Assembly (NCBI GenBank): GCA_013373175.1 | Contig: JABXII010000016.1 | Span: 1 to 64,000, forward strand | Origin: Campylobacteraceae bacterium | GTDB lineage: Bacteria > Campylobacterota > Campylobacteria > Campylobacterales > Arcobacteraceae | Length of the DNA stretch: 64,000 bases | Direction of reading: 5' to 3' | In this document: positions 53,481-62,347 of the stretch, piece by piece | Numbering within the stretch: the stretch's first letter is position 1 | Layout of the letters: the number at the start of each line of letters is the position of its first letter | Notes under the pieces: model-generated | Database searches by the model: none | Told to the model about the DNA's origin: nothing | What the model saw: the letters and a program-made list of their open reading frames with translations, nothing else | Made by a program: the position numbers and the translations under genes

Positions 53481-54146
53481 ATGATTAAAAAACATTATGA
53501 GTTTTCATTTTGGGTTAGAATCACTCACTGGGTAAGAGCTATAGCTATTGTAGTTCTTACTTTTACTGGGTTTTATCTTGCAGTTCCTTTTATAGCTCCT
53601 GCACTTAATCAAGGAGAGCCAAACAACTATTTATATGCTTTAATGAGATCATGGCATATTATTTTTGGATTTCTTTTAATTGCAGTTACAATTGGAAAGT
53701 TTTATTTATTTATTTTTGATAAACAAAGTCAAATTGAAAGAGTTTCTTTTTGGGATTTTATTAATCCAAAAGTATGGGTAAAACAAATTAAATATTATCT
53801 ATTAATTGGAAAACATGCCAGATTAAAAGGTGTATATAATCCTTTACAGTTTGTTGCATATTTAGGTGTTTATATCACACTTATCGTAATATGTATTACA
53901 GGTTTAGTTTTACATATGCATGTTTATCATGAAGGTTTAGGCGGATTTTTATATGAGTTTTTAAGACCTTTAGAAGTTATGATGGGTTCCCTTGCAATGG
54001 TTAGAGAAATTCATCATATAGCTATGTGGTTTTTTATTGTATTTTTACCAATTCATATTTATCTTGCTATATTTAACTCTGTTTATGGAAAAAGTGGAGC
54101 AATGGATTCTATTGTTTCTGGATATAAATGGGAAGAAGAACATTAA
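53481..54146 (+). CDS. hydC2: Hydrogenase cytochrome b subunit HydC (module 2)
   Basis: The 221-residue cytochrome b has haem-ligand candidates in RITHWVRAIAIVV, MRSWHIIFGFLL and REIHHIAMWFFIVFLPIHIY, with four membrane helices. AAGGAGCAGTC precedes the ATG. It anchors HydA2-HydB2 and delivers electrons to the quinone pool. The stop codon overlaps the hydD2 start codon (TAATG). Confidence 0.93.
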   Translation: MIKKHYEFSFWVRITHWVRAIAIVVLTFTGFYLAVPFIAPALNQGEPNNYLYALMRSWHIIFGFLLIAVTIGKFYLFIFDKQSQIERVSFWDFINPKVWVKQIKYYLLIGKHARLKGVYNPLQFVAYLGVYITLIVICITGLVLHMHVYHEGLGGFLYEFLRPLEVMMGSLAMVREIHHIAMWFFIVFLPIHIYLAIFNSVYGKSGAMDSIVSGYKWEEEH

Positions 54147-54706
54147 TGAATGTATTAATATTAGGAATAGGGAACATATTGTTTCAAGATGAAGGAATAG
54201 GAGCTCATTTTATTCATTATTTAGATGAAAAATATGAATTTGAAGCTAAAGATTCTACTGTTAGCATTGTAGATGGTGGAACTTTAGCTCAAAGACTTAT
54301 TCCTCTTATAGTAAAGTATGATGAGCTTATTGTAGTTGACTGTATTGATGCAAATGATTCAATGCCTGGTGATGTTTATTTTTTTGACTATCACAAAGCC
54401 CCTTCAAATATCAATTGGCAAGGAAGTGCCCATGAAGTAGAGATGCTTCAAACACTAAATATGATTGATATGAATAAAGATTTACCCAAAACAAATGTAT
54501 TAGGAGTTATTCCCAAAAGAGTAGCTGATGATACTACCTTTGAGTTAAGTAAAGAGATAATTAGTGCCGTCAAGCTAATGGAGGAAGTGGTAGTTAAATA
54601 TCTTAATAAATTAGATATTAAAACTAAAATAAAAAATGAAACAACAATAGAACATATTGCTCAAGTTTCTTTTAAAAGAGATATTATAAATGGTCCTAAA
54701 ATTTAA
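54146..54706 (+). CDS. hydD2: Hydrogenase maturation endopeptidase HydD (module 2)
   Basis: The 186-residue M52 protease has GNILFQDEGIG, VDGGTLAQRL and SAHEVEMLQTL, the three ligand-bearing motifs. The start is ATG 54146 in the TAATG overlap with hydC2; an upstream in-frame start would add six residues that do not match the family. It presumably processes HydB2 specifically. It overlaps hydE2 by 17 bases. Confidence 0.92.
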   Translation: MNVLILGIGNILFQDEGIGAHFIHYLDEKYEFEAKDSTVSIVDGGTLAQRLIPLIVKYDELIVVDCIDANDSMPGDVYFFDYHKAPSNINWQGSAHEVEMLQTLNMIDMNKDLPKTNVLGVIPKRVADDTTFELSKEIISAVKLMEEVVVKYLNKLDIKTKIKNETTIEHIAQVSFKRDIINGPKI

Positions 54707-56318
54707 GTTCAAATATAAAGCTTCAACTAAAACCTATGTAAATATTTTACATTCGTTTATAGAAAACTATGAATGTGAATATAAAATCTTACAGGATTTA
54801 GATCATATTTATTTATTAGTTGAAGCTAAAGAAGAAACTTTAGAGGATTTGTCAAATAACTTATCTAATTTTTTACCAATGTCAATCTACTATGAAGGAC
54901 TTGAAGTTGACGTTGTAAAAACTATGCCAAAGCTTGAAAGTGTAAAAGCTGAAGCTCAAAGCTTCAACTCTTTTTGTCCTAGTTGTTTACAAGCGGTAGA
55001 AGATGAAAAAAGTGTAAACTATTATAATGCCTTTAAATTTTGTAAAGCTTGTAAGACATTTGAAGATGGAATATTTTTATTAGATAAAAAAGAAGTAACT
55101 TCTTCAAAAGAACTTTTTGAAAACTTAGCTTCTTTTATAAATGAGAATAAAAGAATAAAGATAAAAACAATAAGTAGTACTTTTGTTTTTCAAAAGCTTC
55201 ACTCTTTAGATGAAAGTAAAACGATTTTGTGTACAAATCTAAAAAACATTTCATCTTTAGTTGTTGAAGAAAAACAATCAATAGTTGCACTAGCTAGTAT
55301 TGAAAAACCACTTATTACTTTTAAAGTAAATGAAATCTATAAGATGAAAGAAAAAGTTTCAAAAGAGTTTATAGATATAAGAGTTGCGAATGATTTAACT
55401 CTTTACTTACTTTCTAAAGAGCTTGAAAAGTATAAAATAGATTTTTTGCAAATAGAAGATGAAAACTCTTCTTATGATTATTTTTTAGATGTAAAAACTG
55501 ATGATATAGTAAATATAGATGTTCCTAAAATAATGTATTGTGAAAATAGAAAGTTTATTCTTTCTTCCAACTGCTATTCTAAAAATCTTGATGTTGTTTA
55601 TAATAGATTTGAAGAAAAAAATAAAGCTCAATTTATGACTGTCTTATCTGAAAATATGCTTTTTGATAAAGCTATTTTAAACTTTTATATTTCAAATAAA
55701 TATGATGATAGATTTACCTTTTATTCTGAAGAGTTAAATGGTTTTGTAGATACTTCAAAAAAAATTACCCTTCCTAAAAACATGAATGAACTATATAAAC
55801 AAATAAGTGAATCTAAAAGTGGAGATAGACTTTTAGAAAACTATAAACAGAAGTTCCCTAAAGAGTATGAAAATTCTTTATTATTTGATTTTACTTTAAT
55901 TAAGACAAACTCATTTTTATCATATTTCAAAGTGGCAAAAGCAATTTTAGGTTTTGAAAATAGTATATTGTCAAATGCACTAAATTGTCATTTAGAAAAA
56001 GGCCCTAGAGTTGATTTTAAAATTATTGAAAATGAAAAACTTTTTTTACGTGAGTTTGATTATGTTTCGATGTTTAAATCAGCTATGAGTTTTAAACTTG
56101 CAGGAATTGATGAAGTAACTTTATCCTTAGGTTTTATCGATAGTTTAGCAAGTTTTATAGCAAGTGAAGTTGATAAGATAAATGACCTTTATAAAGTTGA
56201 GGGTATAAGTTTATGTGGTGATATGTTTACATATGATATATTTACTAAATTAGTTTTAAAAAATATTACAAATAACTATAAGATTTATTTTAACAGGGAG
56301 TTTGTAATAGATAAATAA
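54690..56318 (+). CDS. hydE2: Hydrogenase accessory protein HydE (module 2), HypF-like with zinc ribbon
   Basis: The 542-residue protein is the paralogue of HydE1. It shows the same layout and in addition a ribbon with paired cysteines, CPSCLQAVEDEKS and FCKACKTFEDG (near residues 92-128), at the place of the HypF zinc fingers. The YrdC-like stretch has ALASIEKPLITFKVNE and the Kae1-like end has DEVTLSLGFIDSLASFIAS and ISLCGDMFTYDIF. As in HydE1 the terminal DGG motif of HypF is missing. The role is inferred from position and from work on hydE in H. pylori. Confidence 0.78.
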   Translation: MVLKFKFKYKASTKTYVNILHSFIENYECEYKILQDLDHIYLLVEAKEETLEDLSNNLSNFLPMSIYYEGLEVDVVKTMPKLESVKAEAQSFNSFCPSCLQAVEDEKSVNYYNAFKFCKACKTFEDGIFLLDKKEVTSSKELFENLASFINENKRIKIKTISSTFVFQKLHSLDESKTILCTNLKNISSLVVEEKQSIVALASIEKPLITFKVNEIYKMKEKVSKEFIDIRVANDLTLYLLSKELEKYKIDFLQIEDENSSYDYFLDVKTDDIVNIDVPKIMYCENRKFILSSNCYSKNLDVVYNRFEEKNKAQFMTVLSENMLFDKAILNFYISNKYDDRFTFYSEELNGFVDTSKKITLPKNMNELYKQISESKSGDRLLENYKQKFPKEYENSLLFDFTLIKTNSFLSYFKVAKAILGFENSILSNALNCHLEKGPRVDFKIIENEKLFLREFDYVSMFKSAMSFKLAGIDEVTLSLGFIDSLASFIASEVDKINDLYKVEGISLCGDMFTYDIFTKLVLKNITNNYKIYFNREFVIDK

Positions 56319-56346
56319 AATTTAAATACAAAATTTTGGGATTAAA

Positions 56347-58242
56347 ATGTATAAAAAAATATATTTACTTTTTAGTGAAAATAGTAAAAATAGTCAAGAT
56401 GAAATAAATAAATATCTCAAGGAAAAGTATAAACTCAAAGCAACTGCTAGAAATTATGATAAAAAAATAAAAGAGAAAGATGCTCTTTATCTTCTTGATT
56501 TAAATGACAAGGAAATCAAAGAATTTTTTAAAGAGCATATTGAAGACGATATAAATGTAGCTTTTTTACCCAATGATGATGCAAATAATTGTATGTCAAA
56601 TTATGGTATTTCAACTAAGTTAGAAGAAGCTATTGATGATGCTTTAAATGATAAATTATTAGCAAAAATAGATTTACTTAAGTGCAATGATGAAATTATT
56701 CTAAATAAAATAGAAATAGGTGAAATGCATGGTATAAGTAACTTCAATCTAAATACAAAATTTCAAAAAATAAAAACTTTTTTTAAAAACCTAGTTAATA
56801 TAAAATTCAAATCATATAAGTTTACAACTGCCGAAGATTATAGTTTTGAAACAGTTGCTTCAGGTATCATAATTTTAGAACATTCATTAAACAGTACTAA
56901 CACTGCTTTAAAGGATAAATTATCTATTCAAGATGGGAAATTAAATACTTTAATACTATCTCCTGGGTCTCTTATAGCTTATTTCTTTTATTTAATTCTA
57001 ATATTTTTTTATGAAAAAATCTCAATAGTATCTCGTCCTAAAAGTTTAGGATTTATTAAAAGTAAGTCTTTAAAAATTCAATCAAAAGAATCTATGGATT
57101 ATATTGCTGATGATATTGTGGTAAAAGATGTAAAAACTATTGAAGTTTCTGTTTTAAAAGATACTTTTAATTTGCACTTAGGAAGCAAACTAGAAGAGTA
57201 TATAAAAGATGATGATAAAGATAAAGAGGAAGAAGAGTTAGTAGATGTAGATAACTTACCAAAAGAAGAGCTTAGTGAGGTTTTATTAAAAAAGAAATTG
57301 CCATTTTTTAAGAAAGCTTCAGAAGAGGATTTCAAAGATTTAAATTTAACTCTTAGAAAAAACTCAGAGATTACATTTATTTTTTCTACACTGATGATTT
57401 TAAGTAGTTTATTATCTACTACTGGATTATTTGCCAATTCTTCTCCTGTTATTATTGGTGCAATGATTTTAGCTCCTTTAATGGCTCCTTTAATTTCATT
57501 AGCAATGGGAGTAATAAGAGCTAATAGCTTATTGATTATTCAAAGTACTAAAACTTTAACTTTTGGAGTTTTCTTAGCTTTATTTGTATCTTCAATTTTC
57601 ACTTGCTTTATGCCTTTAGATGAAATAACTTATGAAATGGAAAGTAGATTACATCCTAATTTATTAGATTTATTTGTGGCAATTTTTTCTGGAATAGCAG
57701 GAGCTTATGCCAACTCAAAAGAAGACGTAATTAAATCCTTAGCAGGTGTAGCAATAGCTGTTGCTTTAGTACCTCCTTTAAGTGTTACAGGTATTGGTAT
57801 TGGTTTAATGGACTTAGATATTATTTATGGAGCATTTTTACTTTTTCTTACTAACTTAGTAGGAATGACACTTAGTGCCTCTTTAACTTTTATTATTATG
57901 GGTTATGCCCCAATCAAAAAAGCTAAAAAAGGTTTAATCTATACATTTTTACTATTAGTTTTAATTAGTGTACCTTTAGCAAATACTTTTGGAAAAATGG
58001 TTGAAAAAAATGACTTATCAAATAAAATAAAAGAGATTAAAAAAGTAAATATAAATGATAAAGCTATAGTCTTAAAGCTTCTAGATTTAGAAGATAGAAA
58101 AGAGTATGTTTACGTGAGAATGGAGCTTATAAGTAACAGTTATACTAGTACTTTAGAGTATAAAGAAATAAGAAAAAGAATAGAAAAAGAATTAGAGCGA
58201 AAAATACTTTTAGAAGTGTCTTCAAAATTAATAGTTAATTAA
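56347..58242 (+). CDS. DUF389 (TIGR00341-type) membrane protein with a kinase-like N-terminal domain
   Basis: The 631-residue protein joins a soluble part (about 1-280) resembling diacylglycerol-kinase/NAD-kinase-type folds (VAFLPNDDANNCMSNYG, then EIGEMHGISNF and SLGFIKSKSLKIQSKES) to a DUF389 membrane domain from about residue 340 (LSTTGLFANSSPVIIGAMIL, APLMAPLISLAMGVIRANS, VAIAVALVPPLSVTGIGIG). An acidic linker lies between. The N-terminal assignment is tentative. It stands between hydE2 and hypF on the same strand with short gaps, so it is probably co-transcribed, but a role in hydrogen metabolism is not shown. Confidence 0.75.
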   Translation: MYKKIYLLFSENSKNSQDEINKYLKEKYKLKATARNYDKKIKEKDALYLLDLNDKEIKEFFKEHIEDDINVAFLPNDDANNCMSNYGISTKLEEAIDDALNDKLLAKIDLLKCNDEIILNKIEIGEMHGISNFNLNTKFQKIKTFFKNLVNIKFKSYKFTTAEDYSFETVASGIIILEHSLNSTNTALKDKLSIQDGKLNTLILSPGSLIAYFFYLILIFFYEKISIVSRPKSLGFIKSKSLKIQSKESMDYIADDIVVKDVKTIEVSVLKDTFNLHLGSKLEEYIKDDDKDKEEEELVDVDNLPKEELSEVLLKKKLPFFKKASEEDFKDLNLTLRKNSEITFIFSTLMILSSLLSTTGLFANSSPVIIGAMILAPLMAPLISLAMGVIRANSLLIIQSTKTLTFGVFLALFVSSIFTCFMPLDEITYEMESRLHPNLLDLFVAIFSGIAGAYANSKEDVIKSLAGVAIAVALVPPLSVTGIGIGLMDLDIIYGAFLLFLTNLVGMTLSASLTFIIMGYAPIKKAKKGLIYTFLLLVLISVPLANTFGKMVEKNDLSNKIKEIKKVNINDKAIVLKLLDLEDRKEYVYVRMELISNSYTSTLEYKEIRKRIEKELERKILLEVSSKLIVN

Positions 58243-58251
58243 AGTGTGTTA

Positions 58252-60480
58252 ATGATAAGTAAAAAAATAAAAATAAAAGGAACGGTTCAAGGAGTAGGGT
58301 TTAGACCTTTTGTTTTTAATTTAGCCTCAAAATACTCTATCAATGGTTGGGTAAATAATGATGAAAAGGGAGTAAATATACTTCTTTGTTCATCAAAAGA
58401 AAATATCGAAAATTTTATTAAAGAGTTAAAACAAAACCCACCGCCTTTGTCTAAAATAGACTCAATAGAAATAGAAGATTTAAATTCTACTAATAAATAT
58501 ACAAACTTTGAAATTAAAAAAAGTGAAACAAGTAATAATAAATCTACAATAATAAGTCCAGATATGGCAGTTTGTCAAGATTGTATTGATGATATAAATG
58601 ATAAATCAAATTTTAGAGCAAATTATGCTTTAACAAATTGTACTAACTGTGGACCACGATACTCTATAATAAAAACAGTTCCTTATGACAGAGAAAATAC
58701 TTCAATGAAAGATTTTATACTTTGTGAAGAGTGTAAAAAAGAGTATGAAGACCCAACAAATAGAAGATACCATGCTCAACCTGTTGCTTGTGAAAAATGT
58801 GGACCGCAAGTTAAACTTTTTGATAAAAACAAAAAAGAAATCTCTTTCTCTTTTGATGCTATAAAAGAAGTAGCAAGTTTAATTAACAGTGGAAAAATAG
58901 TAGCTATAAAAGGTCTAGGAGGTTTTCATTTAGTTTGTGATGCAACAAATGAAGAAGCAGTAAATAATTTAAGACAAAGAAAACAAAGACCTTCAAAACC
59001 CTTTGCTGTAATGTTTGAAAAATTAGAGCAAATAAAAGAATATACCTTATTGACAGATAAAGAGGAAGAGTTTTTATCTTCAAAAGAAAAACCCATTGTT
59101 TTAGTAAAAAAATCTCTCAAAAGTAATCTATGCAAAAGTGTAGCTCCTAATATCGATAGATTAGGTTGTTTTATTGCTTATACTCCTTTACATCATATAC
59201 TTTTTAGGTATTTAGATAACCCAATAGTTGCCACAAGTGCAAATTTAAAAGATGAACCAATCATCAGATTTAAAAATGAAATCTTAGGAAAGTTAGGACA
59301 TGTAGTTGATTATGTTTTAGATTTTAATAGAGATATTGTAAATGCTTGTGATGATTCTGTTATTCAAGTAGTAAATGATGAGATTAGTAAACTAAGAAAT
59401 GCAAGGGGTTATGCTCCAACTGCATTAAAACTAGAAAAAAAAGTTGATAAAAAAATATTAGCTTTAGGGGCTAATCAAAAATCAACTATTGCCTTAGCCT
59501 TTGAAGATAATCTTATTTTATCTCCGCATATTGGAGATTTAAATTCAATTGAATCAATGGAGTATTTTACAAGAACAATTGATACTTTTAAACGATTTTA
59601 TGATTTTGAAGCAGATATTATAGTTTGTGATAAACACCCAAATTACGAAAGTACAAAGTTTGCAAAGAGTTTAAACAAAGAGCTCATTTTTGTACAACAC
59701 CATTATGCACATATTTTATCAACAATGGCAGAGTACAAATTAAAAGAAAAGGTTCTTGGTTTTGCTTTTGATGGAACTGGTTATGGAGATGATGGAAATA
59801 TTTGGGGTGGAGAAGTTTTTGTTTGCGATAATAAGACTTATGAACGAACTTATCATTTAAAATATTTCAAACTCTTAGGTGGTGAAAAAGCAGTTAAAGA
59901 ACCTAAAAGAGTTGCTTTGTCTTTACTTTTTGAACAGTTTAGTTTAGAAGAGGTTTTATCTTTAGAAACTAGTGTTGTAAAGCAGTTTACTGTGGCTGAA
60001 ATAAAAATGCTACATCTGGCATGGAAAAAAGGTTTAAATGCTCCTCTTACAAGCTCTATGGGAAGAGTGTTTGATGCAGTTGCTTCTTTAGCCAATCTTG
60101 TACATACTCAGAGTTTCGAAGGTGAAACTGGATTATTAATTGAACAAAATTATGATAAGAAGATAATAGAGAGTTTTGATTTTAAGCTTAATGATAATGA
60201 AATTGATTTATCTCCTATGATAAAACAAATATTAGAAGAAAAAGATATAAAAATTATTTGTTCTAAATTTTTAAATGCTATAGTAAAAATAATTTTAATA
60301 ATTGCTCACGATTATGATAATTTACCAGTAGTATTTAGTGGTGGCGTTTTCCAGAATAAAACTCTATTAGAATTAGTATCTAAGACTTTAACGAATAAAC
60401 AAAAAAGATATTACTACTCAAAAGATATTCCTTTAAATGATGGGGGTATTTCTGCTGGACAAATCTACTATTTAGCGTAA
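58252..60480 (+). CDS. hypF: Carbamoyltransferase HypF
   Basis: The 742-residue protein makes the cyanide ligands of the hydrogenase iron by activating carbamoyl phosphate. Domains in order: acylphosphatase (TVQGVGFRPFVFNLA), two zinc fingers (CQDCIDDIN, NCTNCGPRYS, CEECKKEYED, CEKCGPQ), YrdC-like (GGFHLVCDATNEEAV, RQRPSKPFAVMFE) and Kae1-like carbamoyltransferase (VQHHYAHILSTMAE, FAFDGTGYGDDGNIWGGE, FSGGVFQNKTLL, NDGGISAGQIYYLA). All parts look intact. HypA-E are not in this window. The start is ATG 58252, seven codons shy of no clear ribosome site; GTG 58246 is an alternative. Confidence 0.96.
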   Translation: MISKKIKIKGTVQGVGFRPFVFNLASKYSINGWVNNDEKGVNILLCSSKENIENFIKELKQNPPPLSKIDSIEIEDLNSTNKYTNFEIKKSETSNNKSTIISPDMAVCQDCIDDINDKSNFRANYALTNCTNCGPRYSIIKTVPYDRENTSMKDFILCEECKKEYEDPTNRRYHAQPVACEKCGPQVKLFDKNKKEISFSFDAIKEVASLINSGKIVAIKGLGGFHLVCDATNEEAVNNLRQRKQRPSKPFAVMFEKLEQIKEYTLLTDKEEEFLSSKEKPIVLVKKSLKSNLCKSVAPNIDRLGCFIAYTPLHHILFRYLDNPIVATSANLKDEPIIRFKNEILGKLGHVVDYVLDFNRDIVNACDDSVIQVVNDEISKLRNARGYAPTALKLEKKVDKKILALGANQKSTIALAFEDNLILSPHIGDLNSIESMEYFTRTIDTFKRFYDFEADIIVCDKHPNYESTKFAKSLNKELIFVQHHYAHILSTMAEYKLKEKVLGFAFDGTGYGDDGNIWGGEVFVCDNKTYERTYHLKYFKLLGGEKAVKEPKRVALSLLFEQFSLEEVLSLETSVVKQFTVAEIKMLHLAWKKGLNAPLTSSMGRVFDAVASLANLVHTQSFEGETGLLIEQNYDKKIIESFDFKLNDNEIDLSPMIKQILEEKDIKIICSKFLNAIVKIILIIAHDYDNLPVVFSGGVFQNKTLLELVSKTLTNKQKRYYYSKDIPLNDGGISAGQIYYLA

Positions 60481-60549
60481 TTACTCATATTATAATAATG
60501 TACAAAGAAATATTATTTTAAAATAGATAACTTTAAAAAAAGGAACAAA

Positions 60550-62169
60550 ATGAAAAGTTTGTCTATTATATTAGGGATTATTATTTCAATTTTCATATTT
60601 ACAGGCTGTGCTGCTAATATGAATAATATTAATAATATTTCAAAAAAAGAGGAATACTCTAAATTAAATGAAATAACAATGATTGGGTATAAAAAAGGAA
60701 CCCAGATTACGTATCGTAGAAGTACACTTGCTCAATGTAAAGTTGATTATAAATTAGTTAGTGACAAAGTACTAAGGTTCGCTTTTTTACAAGAAAAGTT
60801 TATGATGAGAGATATTGATATTAAATATATAACTAATAATAGTGAACCAATATCAAGAGTTTTGATAGTTAGACCTGCTTTGTATAATTGTGTTAGTAAA
60901 TTAGTTGATGTTGAAGTAACTCTTTATGATATAGAAAAAGTTTCTCAAAAATGGAAAAATCAAGAAAAGAAAGATAGTATAAAAGATTTAACAGAACTAA
61001 AAGATAGCAATATTATTTATAGAAAAGTTCTTACTCTTAAACAAGCTGATATTATGAAAAAAGACAGTGATGTTCTTGCAGAATCTATAATTAAAGCCTT
61101 ATCAAATGTAATTGAACTTCCAAAAGTAAAAAAAGATCTTGAAGCTGTACAAAAAGAACAAGCTATTAAATATACTAATTGTTATAATGCCCCTTCTTCT
61201 GATTTTGGATTATGGCAAAAAAACAATAGAACTTTATGTATTGGAAGTGTTGGATTACAAAAAGCAAAACGAATAAGTTCTAAATCAAACTCTTCTATAT
61301 TAAATGTAAATACAGGACAACAATATTATAAAATAAACAATACTACTTGCAAAGATATGGTTTTAACATATGCAAGAGGTACAAAAGAAGATAAAGAAGT
61401 AAGTTTAAAAAACTCATATAAAAATCAAATTTTAAAATATTATGATAATAAATGTAAAGTTGAAAAAATAGATGAGGTTAATTTTATTTCTTGTGAAAAA
61501 GATAAAACAAAAGAGTATTATCTTGAAAATAGTAAAATCTATGAAGACAGAATTTATGATAAAAATTTAGTTCAAATGGATGAAATGTGTTTTGATAAAC
61601 TTAAAGAAACATATACTTTAAAAAAAGATACTCAAGCGTGGCAAACTATTTATGGTTCTAATAATTTAGGATGGGATACTTTTGGAGTGAATAGTTTTAC
61701 TAAAACTAAGTATGATATGAGTGGATATGATATAAATGGTTGGAGTAAAGAAGGAATAAACAAATATACTAATACAAGATATGATAAAAATGGTTTTACA
61801 AAAGATGGGGATAATAAATATGGAGTTGATAAAGATGGGTGGAGTTCTGTACTTAACAAATTTGTATCTGTAAAATCAGTAAATAGTAATAGCAATAATC
61901 CTAGTTTTAAAGTAAGAGATTTTGAATCAACTTCTAAAAATGAGATTTACAATAGATCTAACTATGACAAGGTTTATCTAAGAAAAGAAAATAATGGCAT
62001 GAGACTTATAGGAGAAAAAGTAATTAAAAATAATGGTAAAAAAGTAAAGATTAAAAAATATATCTTTGAGAGCAATGAAAAGGATTATCCTATTTTTAAT
62101 TTAAAAAACCCTAAAGGGCCTATATATAAATCTATAAAATTAGAAAAAGTAGTAGAAGAAAAAATTTAA
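60550..62169 (+). CDS. Lipoprotein with GYD/NG-type short repeats
   Basis: The 539-residue protein has a lipoprotein signal (IISIFIFTGCAANM, Cys near residue 19). Its middle contains scattered Cys. From about residue 370 to 435 there are short tandem repeats with the pattern YD-x-x-G-(Y/F)-x-x-x-G-x-N-K-Y (YDMSGYDINGWSKEG, then YDKNGFTKDGDNKYG). I recognise similar repeats in surface proteins but no function. It stands alone after hypF with AAAGGAAC before the ATG. Confidence 0.72.
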   Translation: MKSLSIILGIIISIFIFTGCAANMNNINNISKKEEYSKLNEITMIGYKKGTQITYRRSTLAQCKVDYKLVSDKVLRFAFLQEKFMMRDIDIKYITNNSEPISRVLIVRPALYNCVSKLVDVEVTLYDIEKVSQKWKNQEKKDSIKDLTELKDSNIIYRKVLTLKQADIMKKDSDVLAESIIKALSNVIELPKVKKDLEAVQKEQAIKYTNCYNAPSSDFGLWQKNNRTLCIGSVGLQKAKRISSKSNSSILNVNTGQQYYKINNTTCKDMVLTYARGTKEDKEVSLKNSYKNQILKYYDNKCKVEKIDEVNFISCEKDKTKEYYLENSKIYEDRIYDKNLVQMDEMCFDKLKETYTLKKDTQAWQTIYGSNNLGWDTFGVNSFTKTKYDMSGYDINGWSKEGINKYTNTRYDKNGFTKDGDNKYGVDKDGWSSVLNKFVSVKSVNSNSNNPSFKVRDFESTSKNEIYNRSNYDKVYLRKENNGMRLIGEKVIKNNGKKVKIKKYIFESNEKDYPIFNLKNPKGPIYKSIKLEKVVEEKI

Positions 62170-62178
62170 CTAAAAGAA

Positions 62179-62215
62179 TTTAAACCTAATTATATTTATA
62201 TATATTAGGTTTAAA
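62179..62215. terminator. Palindromic hairpin after the lipoprotein gene
   Basis: TTTAAACCTAAT pairs with ATTAGGTTTAAA (12 of 12) around a 13-base AT loop. There is no clean T tract, so it is a possible terminator only. Confidence 0.5.
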
Positions 62216-62347
62216 TCAAAGTATTATTAGTTTTTTTAAACTATTAACTTATAAAAATTTCAAAAAGTTTCAATAAATTGCACAAAAGTCACAAGTTTAT
62301 TTAAATTAGTTTTTGATAGAATCTTTGCTTTGATTAAGGAGATACTA

